From Chromobacterium sp. ATCC 53434 (GTDB taxonomy: Bacteria > Pseudomonadota > Gammaproteobacteria > Burkholderiales > Chromobacteriaceae): a stretch of 64,000 bases of DNA. Positions 17,475-26,784 of this stretch are shown here, in pieces; within the stretch, counting starts at the first letter, position 1, and the number at the start of each line of letters is the position of its first letter. A program made the position numbers and the translations under genes. The stretch is from assembly GCF_002848345.1 (NCBI RefSeq), contig NZ_CP025429.1, forward strand, positions 1,922,001 to 1,986,000, in the 5' to 3' direction. The notes beneath the pieces were generated by a model. That model was not told where the DNA came from. It worked only from the letters and a program-made list of their open reading frames with translations, and did not search any database.

Positions 17475-18572
17475 TCAGTCGGCCCGTTCGAACTGTAGCA
17501 GCGTGTGGCAGTAACCGATGCCATCGCGCTCCTCCACCAGTTGCAAGCCGGCCTGTTGGCACAGGCGGATGTAGTCGTCGGCGCGGTACACCTTGCTGTT
17601 GCCGCTGGCCATCGCGGTGAAATACGGCGAGGTGTTGATCAGGCAATAGGCAGCGATATCGTATTTCTGCCGGTCCCACAATGTGTCCAGAATCATCACC
17701 CGGCCGCCGGCGGCCAGCGCGGTCGCCGCCCGGCGCAGAATGCCGGCGATGACTTCCTCGCTGAAGCAGGACAGAAACTGGCTCATCCAGACCACATCCA
17801 TGCCGGACGGAAAGTCCAGCGTGGGATCCAGCATGTCGGTCGGGTGCAGCTTGACGCGATGCGACAAGCCCTGTTCCGCCAGCGTTTTTTCTATCACCGC
17901 CAGCTGGCCGGGCAGGTCCAGCAAATGCATTTCCACATCCGGGTCGTGGGCCAGCGCGGCCAGCGTGAATTTGCCGGTATTGGCGCCGATGTCCATCAGC
18001 TTGCGCGGGCGCCGCGCGAACACGTCGGGCAGGATTTCCGGAAACGAGGTGTCGGAGTAATGATGATCGAAGCGCAGCCAGCTGCTGCGGGCCGGCTCCG
18101 GCATCGTCGCCAGTCCCTGGTACAGCGTGTCCCAAGATCCCAGCGCGGCCAGACCGTGCGGTTTTTCCTCGTCCAGCGACCGTTCCAGTTCGAACAGACC
18201 CTGGTAGCAGACATCGTGGATGAAATCGAGGTTGATCTGGGTGATGGGGTCGGACAGCAGGCAATAGCCGGTCTTGTCCAGCGCGTAGCGGCCTGCGCGC
18301 AATTCGACGACGCCTGCCGACAAGCAGGTTTCCAGCAGCAGGTTCAGCGCATAGCGGCTGAGCTTGCCGTCGGCGGCCAGCTCCTCCACTGTCCGGCCGC
18401 GTTCGCCGGCCTCGGCCAGGTTTTGCAGGATGCCGCGCTTCCAGGCGAGGCGCACGCATTGGAAAACCACGGGGCCGAAAGCGATTTTCTGCGCGTCGAA
18501 ACGCGCGTCCATCACGGATTGGCGCGCCGGGGCGAAGCGTTTGTCTTGCAAGGTTTGAGAGCGGGTTTCCAT
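17475..18572 (-). CDS. apeB: O-methyltransferase of the aryl polyene cluster
   Basis: 365 residues. An N-terminal winged-helix dimerisation domain (about 30-130) precedes a SAM-binding domain with MDIGANTGKFTLAALAHDPD near residue 190 and downstream VWMSQFLSCFS. This is the plan of small-molecule O-methyltransferases. It probably methylates a phenolic hydroxyl of the aryl head group. An 18-bp gap separates it from the exporter gene upstream. Confidence 0.87.
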   Translation of the reverse strand: METRSQTLQDKRFAPARQSVMDARFDAQKIAFGPVVFQCVRLAWKRGILQNLAEAGERGRTVEELAADGKLSRYALNLLLETCLSAGVVELRAGRYALDKTGYCLLSDPITQINLDFIHDVCYQGLFELERSLDEEKPHGLAALGSWDTLYQGLATMPEPARSSWLRFDHHYSDTSFPEILPDVFARRPRKLMDIGANTGKFTLAALAHDPDVEMHLLDLPGQLAVIEKTLAEQGLSHRVKLHPTDMLDPTLDFPSGMDVVWMSQFLSCFSEEVIAGILRRAATALAAGGRVMILDTLWDRQKYDIAAYCLINTSPYFTAMASGNSKVYRADDYIRLCQQAGLQLVEERDGIGYCHTLLQFERAD

Positions 18573-18590
18573 TGTTTCTTCGTTTCTGCT

Positions 18591-20921
18591 TTAAATGCTT
18601 GGGGTGAATAGCGGGTTGAGCAGCCAGCACAGGCTGATGCCGAGCAACATGGTCAGGCCGAAGGCGGCCAGCGCCGGGGTCGACGACAGCGCGAGCAGGC
18701 CGAAGGCGAGCAGCGTGCCGGCGGCGGCCAGCGTGACCGACAGGAAGGCCCGTGGGTCGGCGTCGGCGAGCAGGAACACGCCGTAGTCGACGCCCATGCC
18801 GAGTATCAGCAGCAGCGCGAGAATGGTGAACAGCTGCAGCGGCTGGCCGAACAGCGCCAGCAGCGCCACCGTCAAGACGCTGGCCAGCAGCGTCGGCAGC
18901 AGCGCGCGCCAGGCGCGGCGGCCGAAACGACGCCACAACATGGCCAGCACCAGCAGATAACTGGCGGCGATCACCCAGGTCATCAATTGGCGGTAGTGCC
19001 GCATCAGGCCGGAGATTTCCCCGACCTTGTCTATGAAGCGCACGCCCGCCACGGCAGGCGCGGCGGCGGCCAGAGCCGGCAGCGCGGCCGGGCCGGCCAG
19101 GCCGCGCAGCATCACGACGCTGGCGTAGCCGGTTCCGAAGCGGCCCAGCCATTGCGCGCGCAGCGGTTCGGACACCGGCGCGGCCAGCCAGGCATCGATG
19201 GTCAGCGGCCGCAGCGGCGGCAAGGACGGGCTTGGCATCGCTTGTCCGAGCAGGCCGGCGGCTTGTTCCAGCACGCCTCCGGGGGCGAAGACCACGCGTT
19301 GCAGCAGCGCCCGGTCGGCGGTCTGGCGCGATTCGGACGGCACCCAGTCGGATATCGCCTGCACGCCGGCGAACTTGCCGGCGGCGATCAGCGGCGCCAG
19401 CCGCGCTTTCAGGGCCTCTTCGCGTTGCAGCACCTGTTCAGGGCTGGCGCCGCTCACCAGGAAGAACTGTCCCGGACCGGCCATCTGCATCAATTCGCCG
19501 ACTCGGCGCTGATCTTCCAGCAGTTGCCGGGGCGCGTTCTGCAAGGCGCGCACGTCGTCATTGGCCTGCAGTCGGACCAGGCCCGCCAGGCAGATGACGG
19601 CGGCGCAGACGGCGAACAGGATGGTGAAGCGGTTGCGGCCCCAGCGCGGCCAGGCGCGTCGCCAGTTGCCGACAGCCTGGGAAAAACCGTTGAACGGCAT
19701 CTCGCCGCGGTCGGCGAACGGCAGGCAGCACAGCACGGTGGCGAAGGCGGAGAACAGGCCGGTCACGGAAAACACCGCCATCTGCCTCAGGCCGGGAAAC
19801 GGCGCCAGCGCCAGCAGCCCGTAGCCTATGGCGGTGGTGGCGAAGGCCAGCCACATCGTCGAGCGCTGGCCGCGCAGCATCGCCCAGCGCTCGCCGGCGG
19901 GGCGGCCCAGGCGATAGGCGTAGTAGTTGTTGCCGTAGTTCTCGGCCACGCCTATCAGGCTGGCGCCGAACACCAGGGTGATCAGATGCAGTTTGCCGAA
20001 CAGCAGCATGGTCAGCGATACGGCGCAGCCAAGGCCGGCGACGATGGACAGCGTCACCAGGATGCGCGGCCGCACGCCGTTGAAGGCCAGCACCGTCAGC
20101 AGCAGGATGCCCAGCAGGGAACCCGCGCCTATGGTGTGCACTTCGCGTTCGGCCTGGGTCGAGGCGGCGGCGGCGAACAGCGGTATGCCGGCCTCGATCA
20201 CCCGCGCGCTGGGCGCGGCGGCGAGCGCCGCCTGGCGGGCCTTGGCCAGCGCCGGCAGCATCGCCTGCTGGGCCGACACTGAAAACGCCGGTCCCTGCTG
20301 CTCCAGCATCACCAGCGCATAATGCTGGTCGCCGTTGGACAGAGACAGCCGGTCGTCGCGCACGCGCACCTTGCTTTGCGACGCCCGCTCGCCCAGCCAT
20401 TGCCCGTACAGATTCAGCGGATCGTCCTGCCAGCGGCCCTGCCTGGGCATGCCCACGGGCTGGAACAGCGCGGCCGCGGCCTGCTCGGCCAGCGTCGGGA
20501 CCGGCGTGTTTGCCAAGCGATGCCGCGCGTCGTCGCCGAGCAGCTGGGCGCGGTAGCCGGCGTAGAAGCCCAGCCAGTCGCCGCTTTCGCGCGCGTCTAT
20601 CCGGTAACGCAAGGCCAGGGGCAGGCCGGAGGCGCCGATGGCTGCGGCGTAGGCGTCGGCGGCGCGACGCGCGTCGTTCCAGCCGGACGCGCCCAGCAGC
20701 GCCACCACGCGGCGCGCGCCGGCGTCGGCCAGCTGGCGCGTGGCGTCCTGGGCCGCCGTGTCCTGGCGGTTTTGCGGCAGCATCGCCAGGATGTCGGTTT
20801 CCAGCCGGGCGCCGCCGCCCAGCCATAGCCAGCCGTTGTGGCCGGCGACGACCAGCAGCAGGGCCAGCCAGGCGGCCGCCAGCCAGCGGTGGGCGCGGGA
20901 CGGGCCACCAAGCTCAGTCAA
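18591..20921 (-). CDS. apeM: MMPL/RND-family exporter of the aryl polyene cluster
   Basis: 776-residue inner-membrane protein with two repeats of one helix, a large periplasmic domain and a bundle of five helices (first bundle about 255-420, second about 640-770), as in MMPL lipid exporters. It presumably flips or exports the aryl polyene lipid. The best start is TTG at 20921, with AGAGG about 6 nt upstream and an 8-bp overlap with the LolA-like gene. The first helix is WLAAAWLALLLVVAGHNGWL. Confidence 0.88.
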   Translation of the reverse strand: MTELGGPSRAHRWLAAAWLALLLVVAGHNGWLWLGGGARLETDILAMLPQNRQDTAAQDATRQLADAGARRVVALLGASGWNDARRAADAYAAAIGASGLPLALRYRIDARESGDWLGFYAGYRAQLLGDDARHRLANTPVPTLAEQAAAALFQPVGMPRQGRWQDDPLNLYGQWLGERASQSKVRVRDDRLSLSNGDQHYALVMLEQQGPAFSVSAQQAMLPALAKARQAALAAAPSARVIEAGIPLFAAAASTQAEREVHTIGAGSLLGILLLTVLAFNGVRPRILVTLSIVAGLGCAVSLTMLLFGKLHLITLVFGASLIGVAENYGNNYYAYRLGRPAGERWAMLRGQRSTMWLAFATTAIGYGLLALAPFPGLRQMAVFSVTGLFSAFATVLCCLPFADRGEMPFNGFSQAVGNWRRAWPRWGRNRFTILFAVCAAVICLAGLVRLQANDDVRALQNAPRQLLEDQRRVGELMQMAGPGQFFLVSGASPEQVLQREEALKARLAPLIAAGKFAGVQAISDWVPSESRQTADRALLQRVVFAPGGVLEQAAGLLGQAMPSPSLPPLRPLTIDAWLAAPVSEPLRAQWLGRFGTGYASVVMLRGLAGPAALPALAAAAPAVAGVRFIDKVGEISGLMRHYRQLMTWVIAASYLLVLAMLWRRFGRRAWRALLPTLLASVLTVALLALFGQPLQLFTILALLLILGMGVDYGVFLLADADPRAFLSVTLAAAGTLLAFGLLALSSTPALAAFGLTMLLGISLCWLLNPLFTPSI

Positions 20922-21519
20922 AACGGGCCTCTTCGTCGCGGCTCAGCGTCGCGGGGGCGGCGCTCTGGCCGCTGAACGCGATGCGGGTGGAGTCGCCGTT
21001 GCTTTCGTCGATGACGATGGCGCGGACATACTGGTCGCCGGACAGCTCGATCCGGCGCATCACCTTGCCCAGCGCGGCCTGCTTCGGCGTCAGCGTCAGC
21101 CGCCAGGCCTTGCCGTCCTGTCCGCCGGCGATGGCGAAGTAATTGTCCAGCGCCTGCAGATTGCCGCCCAGCAGCGAGAACATCAGTTCGTTGATCATCC
21201 GCACCGTCGGTTCTTTGGCGGCGGACAGCTGGAAGGACACGGCGCCGTTCTGGGTCGCGACGATTTCGCCGCGGGTGAGTCTGAGCCGGCTGGCGAACGG
21301 CTTCTGGGTGTCCCACAGCACGCCCTTGTCGCGCGAGACCAGGAAGACGCCGCGCGAGCGCAGCGGTTTGGCGAAACCGTTGACCTGCTTGCTCTGTTCG
21401 AATGCGCCGCGCAGCACCGCGGGGCGGGCCAGTTTCTGGCCGATGGCCGAGGCCAGGTCGGCGGCGCCGGCGGCCAGCGGCAGCAGCGCGAGACAGGCGG
21501 AGGCGATCAGTCTTTTCAC
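20914..21519 (-). CDS. apeL: LolA-like outer-membrane lipoprotein carrier, ApeL
   Basis: 201 residues with a signal peptide (KRLIASACLALLPLAAGAA) and a LolA-type unclosed beta-barrel with the segment RSRGVFLVSRDKGVLWDTQ. It probably carries lipidated pigment across the periplasm. The start is GTG at 21519, overlapping the thioesterase stop as GTGA. The in-frame opening farther upstream lies inside the thioesterase gene and is rejected. Confidence 0.84.
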   Translation of the reverse strand: MKRLIASACLALLPLAAGAADLASAIGQKLARPAVLRGAFEQSKQVNGFAKPLRSRGVFLVSRDKGVLWDTQKPFASRLRLTRGEIVATQNGAVSFQLSAAKEPTVRMINELMFSLLGGNLQALDNYFAIAGGQDGKAWRLTLTPKQAALGKVMRRIELSGDQYVRAIVIDESNGDSTRIAFSGQSAAPATLSRDEEARFD

Positions 21520-21932
21520 GGCGCCGGCACTCCCAGTTTTTCCCACAGCACCGGCGGGCAGACGTAGAGCATCTCCTGGCTGGCCAGATCGACGGCCACT
21601 TGCACGGTGTAGGCCTTGTTGATCTTGTGGCCGGTGGCGGCGTCGCGGACCAGATAGGCTATCTTCAGCCGGTTTTCCCATTCGACTATGCTGGCCTCGA
21701 TGGTCACTTTCTGGCCGAAGCGGATAGGCTGCACATACTTGAGCCGCATGTCGACGACAGGCCAGGCGTAGCCGGAGTCGCGCATCTGCGGGTAGTTGTA
21801 GTCGAAGCGCTCCAAGAGCGCGCAGCGGGCGATTTCCAGATATTTGACGTAATTGCCGTGCCAGACCACGTCCATCGGATCCAGGTTGTGGAAGGCCGGC
21901 TCCAGCTCGATCACGTGCGACAGCTCAGTCAT
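21516..21932 (-). CDS. apeK: Acyl-CoA/ACP thioesterase, 4HBT hotdog family, ApeK
   Basis: 138 residues with the 4-hydroxybenzoyl-CoA thioesterase signature LDPMDVVWHGNYVKYLEIAR, whose Asp is the usual catalytic residue. It would release or edit ACP-bound chains. The ATG overlaps the lyase stop by 8 bp and the stop overlaps the LolA-like gene by 4 bp. Confidence 0.86.
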   Translation of the reverse strand: MTELSHVIELEPAFHNLDPMDVVWHGNYVKYLEIARCALLERFDYNYPQMRDSGYAWPVVDMRLKYVQPIRFGQKVTIEASIVEWENRLKIAYLVRDAATGHKINKAYTVQVAVDLASQEMLYVCPPVLWEKLGVPAP

Positions 21933-23466
21933 ACAGGCTCCAGGCGCGGGCGCGGATGGCCGCGATCAGCGCGATCAACTCCTTGTCCAGCGCGCGATCC
22001 TCGGCGATGCGCGGGATGCGGCCGGCCAGGTCCCGCTGCATCGCGGCCAGCGCCGGGCTCAGCGACAGTTCCGCGATCTCGCCGCGCAGCTCCACGCCCT
22101 GGCGGGCGGTGATCAGCAAGGCCGCCAGCACCTGCTCGCTCAATTCCAGCACCCGCAGCGCGTCGCGGGCGGCGATGGTGCCCATGCTGACCTTGTCCTG
22201 ATTGTGGCACTCGGTGGAACGGGAGAACACCGAGGCCGGCATGGTCTGTTTCAAGGCCTCGGCGGTCCAGGCGGACGCGCTGATCTGCAACGCTTTCAGG
22301 CCGTGGTTGATCGGCGCGCGGTCGGCCGGGGCGCCGCTGAGGTTGCTCGGCAGGCCATGGTTGTAGCGGGTGTCGACCAACAGCGCCATCTGGCGGTCCA
22401 TCAGGTCGGCCAGATTGGCCACGGCGTTTTTCAGGCCATCCATCGCGAAGGCGATATGGCCGCCGTAGAAATGGCCGCCATGCAGCACGCGCTCTTCGTC
22501 GGCGTCGATGATGGGATTGTCGTTGGCGCTGTTCAGCTCGTTTTCGATCAGGCCGCGCATGAAGGGCAGCGCGTCTTCCAGCACGCCGATCACGTGCGGC
22601 GCGCAGCGCAGCGAGTAGCGGTCTTGCAGCCGGCTGTCGTTGCGGCTGGGGCGGGGCGCGTCCAGATCGGCGCGGATGCGCGCGGCGGCGCGCTGCTGGC
22701 CCGGATGCGGCTTGACGGCGAACAGCGCCTCGTCGAAGTGATGGGCGTTGCCCGCCGAGGCCACCACGTTCATCGCGGTCAGCCGCGCGGCCAGCCGCGA
22801 GGCGTAGTCGGCGCGCCGCCATGCCAGGCAGGCCAGCGCGGTCATCACCGCGGTGCCGTTCATGATGGCCAGGCCTTCTTTCGGACGCAGCCGGAGCGGC
22901 GTCAGTCCGACGGCGCGGAGCGCGTCGGCGGCCGGGCCGCGTTGGCCGCGGAACATCACCTCGCGCTCGCCGCACAGCGCGGCGGCCACATAGGACAGCG
23001 GCGTCAGATCGCCGCTGGCGCCGACCGAGCCCTCGGCCGGGATCAGCGGCAGGATGTCGTGCTCCAGCAGCGCCGCCAGCTGGGCCAGCAGCGCGTAGCT
23101 GACGCCGGACACGCCGCGGCACAGCGAGGCCAGTCGCACCGCCAGCACCGCGCGGGTCTCCTCGGCGTCGAGGAAGCGCCCGGCGCCGCAGCCGTGATAG
23201 GTGTACAGATGGTGCGGCAGTTCGGCCACCAGCGCGGCCGGAATCTCCACGGTGCAGGAATCGCCGTAGCCGGTGGTGACGCCGTAGACCACGCCGTCCT
23301 CGGCCAGCAGGCGGTCGATGAAGCGGCTGCCCTTGTCTATGCGCTGGCGGAAGGCCTCGCTGTCGGACAGGCGCGCGCGCTTGTCGCCGCGGGCGATGGC
23401 GTCGATGTCGCTCAGACCGAGCCAGGAGCCGTCGAAGACGACGGTGTCGATTTGCGTATTGCTCAT
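21925..23466 (-). CDS. MIO-type aromatic amino acid ammonia-lyase (HAL/PAL/TAL family)
   Basis: 513 residues. The MIO prosthetic group would form from Ala150-Ser151-Gly152 in EGSVGASGDLTPLSYVAAA, and the family Tyr loop VVYGVTTGYGD is at 59-68. The substrate-selectivity pair, by my alignment, is Tyr90-His91 in LYTYHGCG, where HAL usually has Ser-His, TAL His-Leu and PAL Phe-Leu. In the cluster it probably supplies an arylacrylate such as coumarate as polyene starter or its precursor. A true histidase is less likely since no hut gene is nearby. Confidence 0.85.
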   Translation of the reverse strand: MSNTQIDTVVFDGSWLGLSDIDAIARGDKRARLSDSEAFRQRIDKGSRFIDRLLAEDGVVYGVTTGYGDSCTVEIPAALVAELPHHLYTYHGCGAGRFLDAEETRAVLAVRLASLCRGVSGVSYALLAQLAALLEHDILPLIPAEGSVGASGDLTPLSYVAAALCGEREVMFRGQRGPAADALRAVGLTPLRLRPKEGLAIMNGTAVMTALACLAWRRADYASRLAARLTAMNVVASAGNAHHFDEALFAVKPHPGQQRAAARIRADLDAPRPSRNDSRLQDRYSLRCAPHVIGVLEDALPFMRGLIENELNSANDNPIIDADEERVLHGGHFYGGHIAFAMDGLKNAVANLADLMDRQMALLVDTRYNHGLPSNLSGAPADRAPINHGLKALQISASAWTAEALKQTMPASVFSRSTECHNQDKVSMGTIAARDALRVLELSEQVLAALLITARQGVELRGEIAELSLSPALAAMQRDLAGRIPRIAEDRALDKELIALIAAIRARAWSLYD

Positions 23467-23471
23467 GATGT

Positions 23472-24395
23472 CTATTTCTGGTCCCAGAACGGGAAAAAGT
23501 TGAACCAGTCGTACGGCGAGGCGGCAAGCAGCCGCCCCAGCTCGTCGGCGTAACGCGCGGCGTGTCGGGCCATCTCGGTTTCGCGGCCGCTGCGCGGCAG
23601 GCGAAGCGCCTCGGCCAGCGGCAGGAAGCTCAGCCTATAACCGGGTCCGCCGCGCACGCAGGCCATCAGATACAGTGGGCAGCGCAACAGATGGGCCAGC
23701 AGATAGGGGCCGCAGGGAAAGGGCGCGTCCACGCCGAGGAAGGGCGCGCTGACGGTGCGCTCGCCCCGGACCGGCACGCGGTCGCCGGCGATGGCCACCA
23801 CCTCGCCGGCGGCTATCTTTTCCTGCAGCAGCACCGCGGTGGCGGCGTTGACGTCGGTGACCTCGATCAGCCGCACCGACTGCTGCGGGTTGAGTCTGTC
23901 CAGCAGGTCGTTGAAGCGGCGGGCATGGCGGGTATGCACCAGCACGTTCACCGTCACGTCGGGCGAGTGGTCGGCCAGCGCGCGGCACAGCTCCAGGCAA
24001 CCGATGTGGGCGGTGACGATCAGCACGCCGCGCCGCTGCCGCAGGCCGGCGATGATTTCGTCGGCGCCGTCTATGGCGACCTTGTCCATCGGATAATGGC
24101 CGGCGGTGGCCAAGAGCTTGTCCAGCATGGTGTCGGCGAAGCGCAGCAGATGGCGGAAAGTGTCCAGCCTGCCCGGCGACCGGCCCAGCGCGCCGCTGTA
24201 CGCCTGCAGCCTTTGCAGATATTGCAGCGAGGCGGCGCGGGCCGGGGCGCAGGCCAGCCAGTAGCAGGCGACGATCGGCAGCAGGCAGGCGCGGAACAAG
24301 CGCCGCCCCAGCAGGCGGTGGACCCAGTACAGCAGCGAGATGCCGGCGACGAAGGTGTTCTCGCCGATGCCGGCCCAATGATGGGACCGCTTCAT
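23472..24395 (-). CDS. LpxL/HtrB-like lipid acyltransferase of the aryl polyene cluster
   Basis: 307 residues. An N-terminal hydrophobic anchor (VAGISLLYWVHRLLGRRLFR) precedes a lysophospholipid-acyltransferase-like domain with LIVTAHIGCLELCRAL, where LPLAT proteins have their His-x4-Glu. It presumably acylates the lipid anchor or attaches the polyene. ATG at 24395 overlaps the glycosyltransferase stop by 4 bp. As I recall, some relatives fuse this domain to the glycosyltransferase (ApeJ); here they are separate. Confidence 0.82.
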   Translation of the reverse strand: MKRSHHWAGIGENTFVAGISLLYWVHRLLGRRLFRACLLPIVACYWLACAPARAASLQYLQRLQAYSGALGRSPGRLDTFRHLLRFADTMLDKLLATAGHYPMDKVAIDGADEIIAGLRQRRGVLIVTAHIGCLELCRALADHSPDVTVNVLVHTRHARRFNDLLDRLNPQQSVRLIEVTDVNAATAVLLQEKIAAGEVVAIAGDRVPVRGERTVSAPFLGVDAPFPCGPYLLAHLLRCPLYLMACVRGGPGYRLSFLPLAEALRLPRSGRETEMARHAARYADELGRLLAASPYDWFNFFPFWDQK

Positions 24396-25126
24396 CGCCG
24401 CACCTTGCGGGCCAGCAGCAGCGGCATGCGCGGCAGCATGCCGAAGAACAGTTTGGCGTGCATGCGGCCGATGCGAAGATTGTCGCGCCACAGCTGGAAG
24501 TGCGACACACCGTCCAGCGGGTAGCTGACGCGGGTGGGCTGGTTGACGAAGCGCATGCCGCGCCAGCTCAGCCGCACCAGCACCTCGACGTCGAAATCCA
24601 TCCGCAGGCCCAGCCTGACATGATCGAACAGCGGCACGGTGGCGGCCAGCGGGTAGACGCGGAAGCCGCACATCGCGTCGGCGATGTCCAGCGACAAGGT
24701 GTTGATCCAGACCCAGACGTGGGTGGCGTAGCGGCCGTAGCGGCGACTCTTGGGCGCGTCGGCGTCGTATAGCGGGCAGCCGCAGATCAGCGCCTCCGGA
24801 TGGCGCCGGGCCAGATCGAGGAAGCGCGGGACGTCGGCGCCGTCGTGCTGGCCGTCGGCGTCGATTTGCAAGGCGTGGCTGAAGCCGAGCGCCTGCGCCG
24901 CGCGCAGTCCGGCTATCATCGCGCCGCCCTTGCCGCTGTTGACCGGCAGGCGGACCAGATGGATCCGTTCGTCGCCGGCGGCCAGCGCGTCCAGCACGCC
25001 GGCGCAATAGCCGTCGCTGCCGTCGTCGACCAGCACGCAGGGAAGGTCCTGGGCGCGCAGCGCGGCGACGACGCTGCCGACCGCGTCGCCATGGTTGTAA
25101 ACGGGAACGACCGCGCAGATCAGCAT
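24392..25126 (-). CDS. apeJ: Family 2 glycosyltransferase of the aryl polyene cluster (ApeJ-like)
   Basis: 244-residue GT-A fold enzyme with VVPVYNHGDAVG at the nucleotide-binding start, LVDDGSDGYC, and QIDADGQHDGAD carrying the metal-binding Asp-x-Asp. It probably adds a sugar between pigment and lipid, or builds the glycolipid anchor. Start MLICAVVPV at 25126 overlaps the ligase stop by 7 bp (ATGCTGA); the long in-frame N-terminal extension from 25480 lies within the ligase gene and is not real. Confidence 0.85.
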   Translation of the reverse strand: MLICAVVPVYNHGDAVGSVVAALRAQDLPCVLVDDGSDGYCAGVLDALAAGDERIHLVRLPVNSGKGGAMIAGLRAAQALGFSHALQIDADGQHDGADVPRFLDLARRHPEALICGCPLYDADAPKSRRYGRYATHVWVWINTLSLDIADAMCGFRVYPLAATVPLFDHVRLGLRMDFDVEVLVRLSWRGMRFVNQPTRVSYPLDGVSHFQLWRDNLRIGRMHAKLFFGMLPRMPLLLARKVRR

Positions 25127-26784
25127 GCGGGCTCCGAGAAGCGCAATTTGCCGCTGGCGTGCGCATGCTCGCCGCTGACGTAGCCGAAGCTGACGCAGCC
25201 GCGCTCGCGGTCGTGGCGCAGCTCCAGCCGGACGACGGCGCCCGGGTCGATGATGCGCTGGAATTTCAGGTTGTCGACGCCGCAGAAGGCCGGCGGCAGC
25301 TCGAACAGTTCGCGGGCGAAACGCACGCTCCAGTCCAGCTGGGTGACGCCGGGCAACAGCGGAAAACCGGGGAAGTGGCCGGCGAAGTCCGGCAGCGAGG
25401 CCGCGGCCTCGACTTGCAGCACCGCGTGTTCGGCGGAGCGTTCCAGCAGGGCGGCGTGCGGGCGGCTCGGCTCGAACCACGACAGCAGCGTCGCCTGGGT
25501 GATCTTGCCCTGGGCGTTGATCGGCAGGCGGAATCCGTAGCGCCAGTGGCGCGGCAGGGCCTCGGCGATCACGCTGTCCTTGATGCCGTTCAGCAGCGCG
25601 GCGGCGAAGGCGCGGCGACCGACGCGCGCCAGTTCGCTCCAGCCGGCGGCATTGGGCACCGCGGCGACGCCGAGCAGATCGCGCGCGCCGGGCAACGGCA
25701 GCGCTCGCAGCGCCTCGAACAGGCCGCTGGCGAGCAGGGCGTCCTCCACCGCGTCCAGCGACACGCGCTTCTCCTCGAGCTTGACGATGCGGTCGGCCCG
25801 GCCCAGCAAGGCGAAGCCGCCATCCTGGGCGCGGACCCGGTCGCAGGTCGCGTGCCAGCCGTCATCGGCCAGATGGGGGGAGCGCAGCGCCAGGCTCTCG
25901 CCGTCGATTCTGACTTCTATGCCGGGTAGCGCTTGCCAGGCGTCGCTCGCGTCCGCTTCGCGGCGGCGCCAGGCGATGCCGCCGGTCTCGGTGCTGCCGA
26001 ACACCTCGTAAGGCGCCTGGCCCAGCGTTTCCCGGCAGTTTTGCAAGCCGGCCTCGTCCAGCGGGCCGCCGGACGAAAAAACCGCCGCCGGCCGCGCGGT
26101 CTGCCAGGCCAGCTGGCGAGGCAGACGCTTCAGGTGGGCGGGGCTGGCGATCAGCAGGCTGGGCGTGCCGTCAAGCGCGGCGAGCAGGCTTTCGGGAAAG
26201 GCGTGGCGGTTGCTGGCGAACGGCCTGCCGGCAGCCAGCGGCCACAACACGCGGAACAGCAGGCCATAGATGTGCTGGTGGGAGACGGTGGCTTCGACCC
26301 GACAGTTTGCCGGCAGCGAGCGGTCCCAGCGCTGCGACAACGTGACGGTTTCGGCGGCCAGCTGACGCAGTGTCTTGGCTATGGTCTGCGGTTCTCCGGT
26401 GGAGCCGGAGGTGAACAGCAGCAGGCCGCAATCGTCGGCCAGCGGGGCGAAAGCCTCGTCGCCGTCGGCCGCCGCTTGCTGCGGGTCCAGCCGTGGCATG
26501 CCCAGCCGGGCGATGCGCTCGCGGGTGGCGGGCAGGTCGTCGGCCGGCAGGCAGACGGTCTTGCCGGCATGCCAGGCGCCCAGCAGCGCGGCGGCGAATT
26601 CGAAGCCGTCCTCCAGATGGAGGGCGACGGCGGTTTCCGGCTGGCGGGCCAGCGCGGCGCGCCAGCGGGCGGCCAGGCGCCGCAAGTCGGCGAAGCTGTG
26701 CTCTCGTTGCCCGGAATAGGCAACGGGATGGGTGTCGGCGCGGCCTGCGCTGAGCAGCCGCTGCAGGGGGAGGAAATCAGCCAT
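25120..26784 (-). CDS. apeH: Acyl-ACP synthetase (AMP ligase) fused to hotdog dehydratase, ApeH-ApeI
   Basis: 554 residues in two parts. Residues 1-440 are an ANL ligase with P-loop FTSGSTGEP at 124-132, FGSTETGGIAWR, a hinge-type GRADRIVKLEEKRV, and a terminal Lys in INAQGKITQ. It would load the aryl starter onto ACP. Residues about 455-554 form a FabZ/ApeI-like hotdog with HFPGFPLLPGV at 470-480. The two functions are separate genes in the E. coli system as I remember it. ATG at 26784 overlaps apeG by 8 bp. Confidence 0.88.
   Translation of the reverse strand: MADFLPLQRLLSAGRADTHPVAYSGQREHSFADLRRLAARWRAALARQPETAVALHLEDGFEFAAALLGAWHAGKTVCLPADDLPATRERIARLGMPRLDPQQAAADGDEAFAPLADDCGLLLFTSGSTGEPQTIAKTLRQLAAETVTLSQRWDRSLPANCRVEATVSHQHIYGLLFRVLWPLAAGRPFASNRHAFPESLLAALDGTPSLLIASPAHLKRLPRQLAWQTARPAAVFSSGGPLDEAGLQNCRETLGQAPYEVFGSTETGGIAWRRREADASDAWQALPGIEVRIDGESLALRSPHLADDGWHATCDRVRAQDGGFALLGRADRIVKLEEKRVSLDAVEDALLASGLFEALRALPLPGARDLLGVAAVPNAAGWSELARVGRRAFAAALLNGIKDSVIAEALPRHWRYGFRLPINAQGKITQATLLSWFEPSRPHAALLERSAEHAVLQVEAAASLPDFAGHFPGFPLLPGVTQLDWSVRFARELFELPPAFCGVDNLKFQRIIDPGAVVRLELRHDRERGCVSFGYVSGEHAHASGKLRFSEPAC

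Noticed and set aside
21925..23466. True histidine ammonia-lyase of a hut pathway
   Set aside because: No hut genes nearby, the gene is embedded in the pigment operon with an 8-bp overlap, and the selectivity pair is not Ser-His.
23472..25166. A 564-residue glycosyltransferase-acyltransferase fusion
   Set aside because: The N-terminal part in this frame is a shadow of the glycosyltransferase, which is encoded in another frame; the two proteins are separate with a 4-bp overlap.
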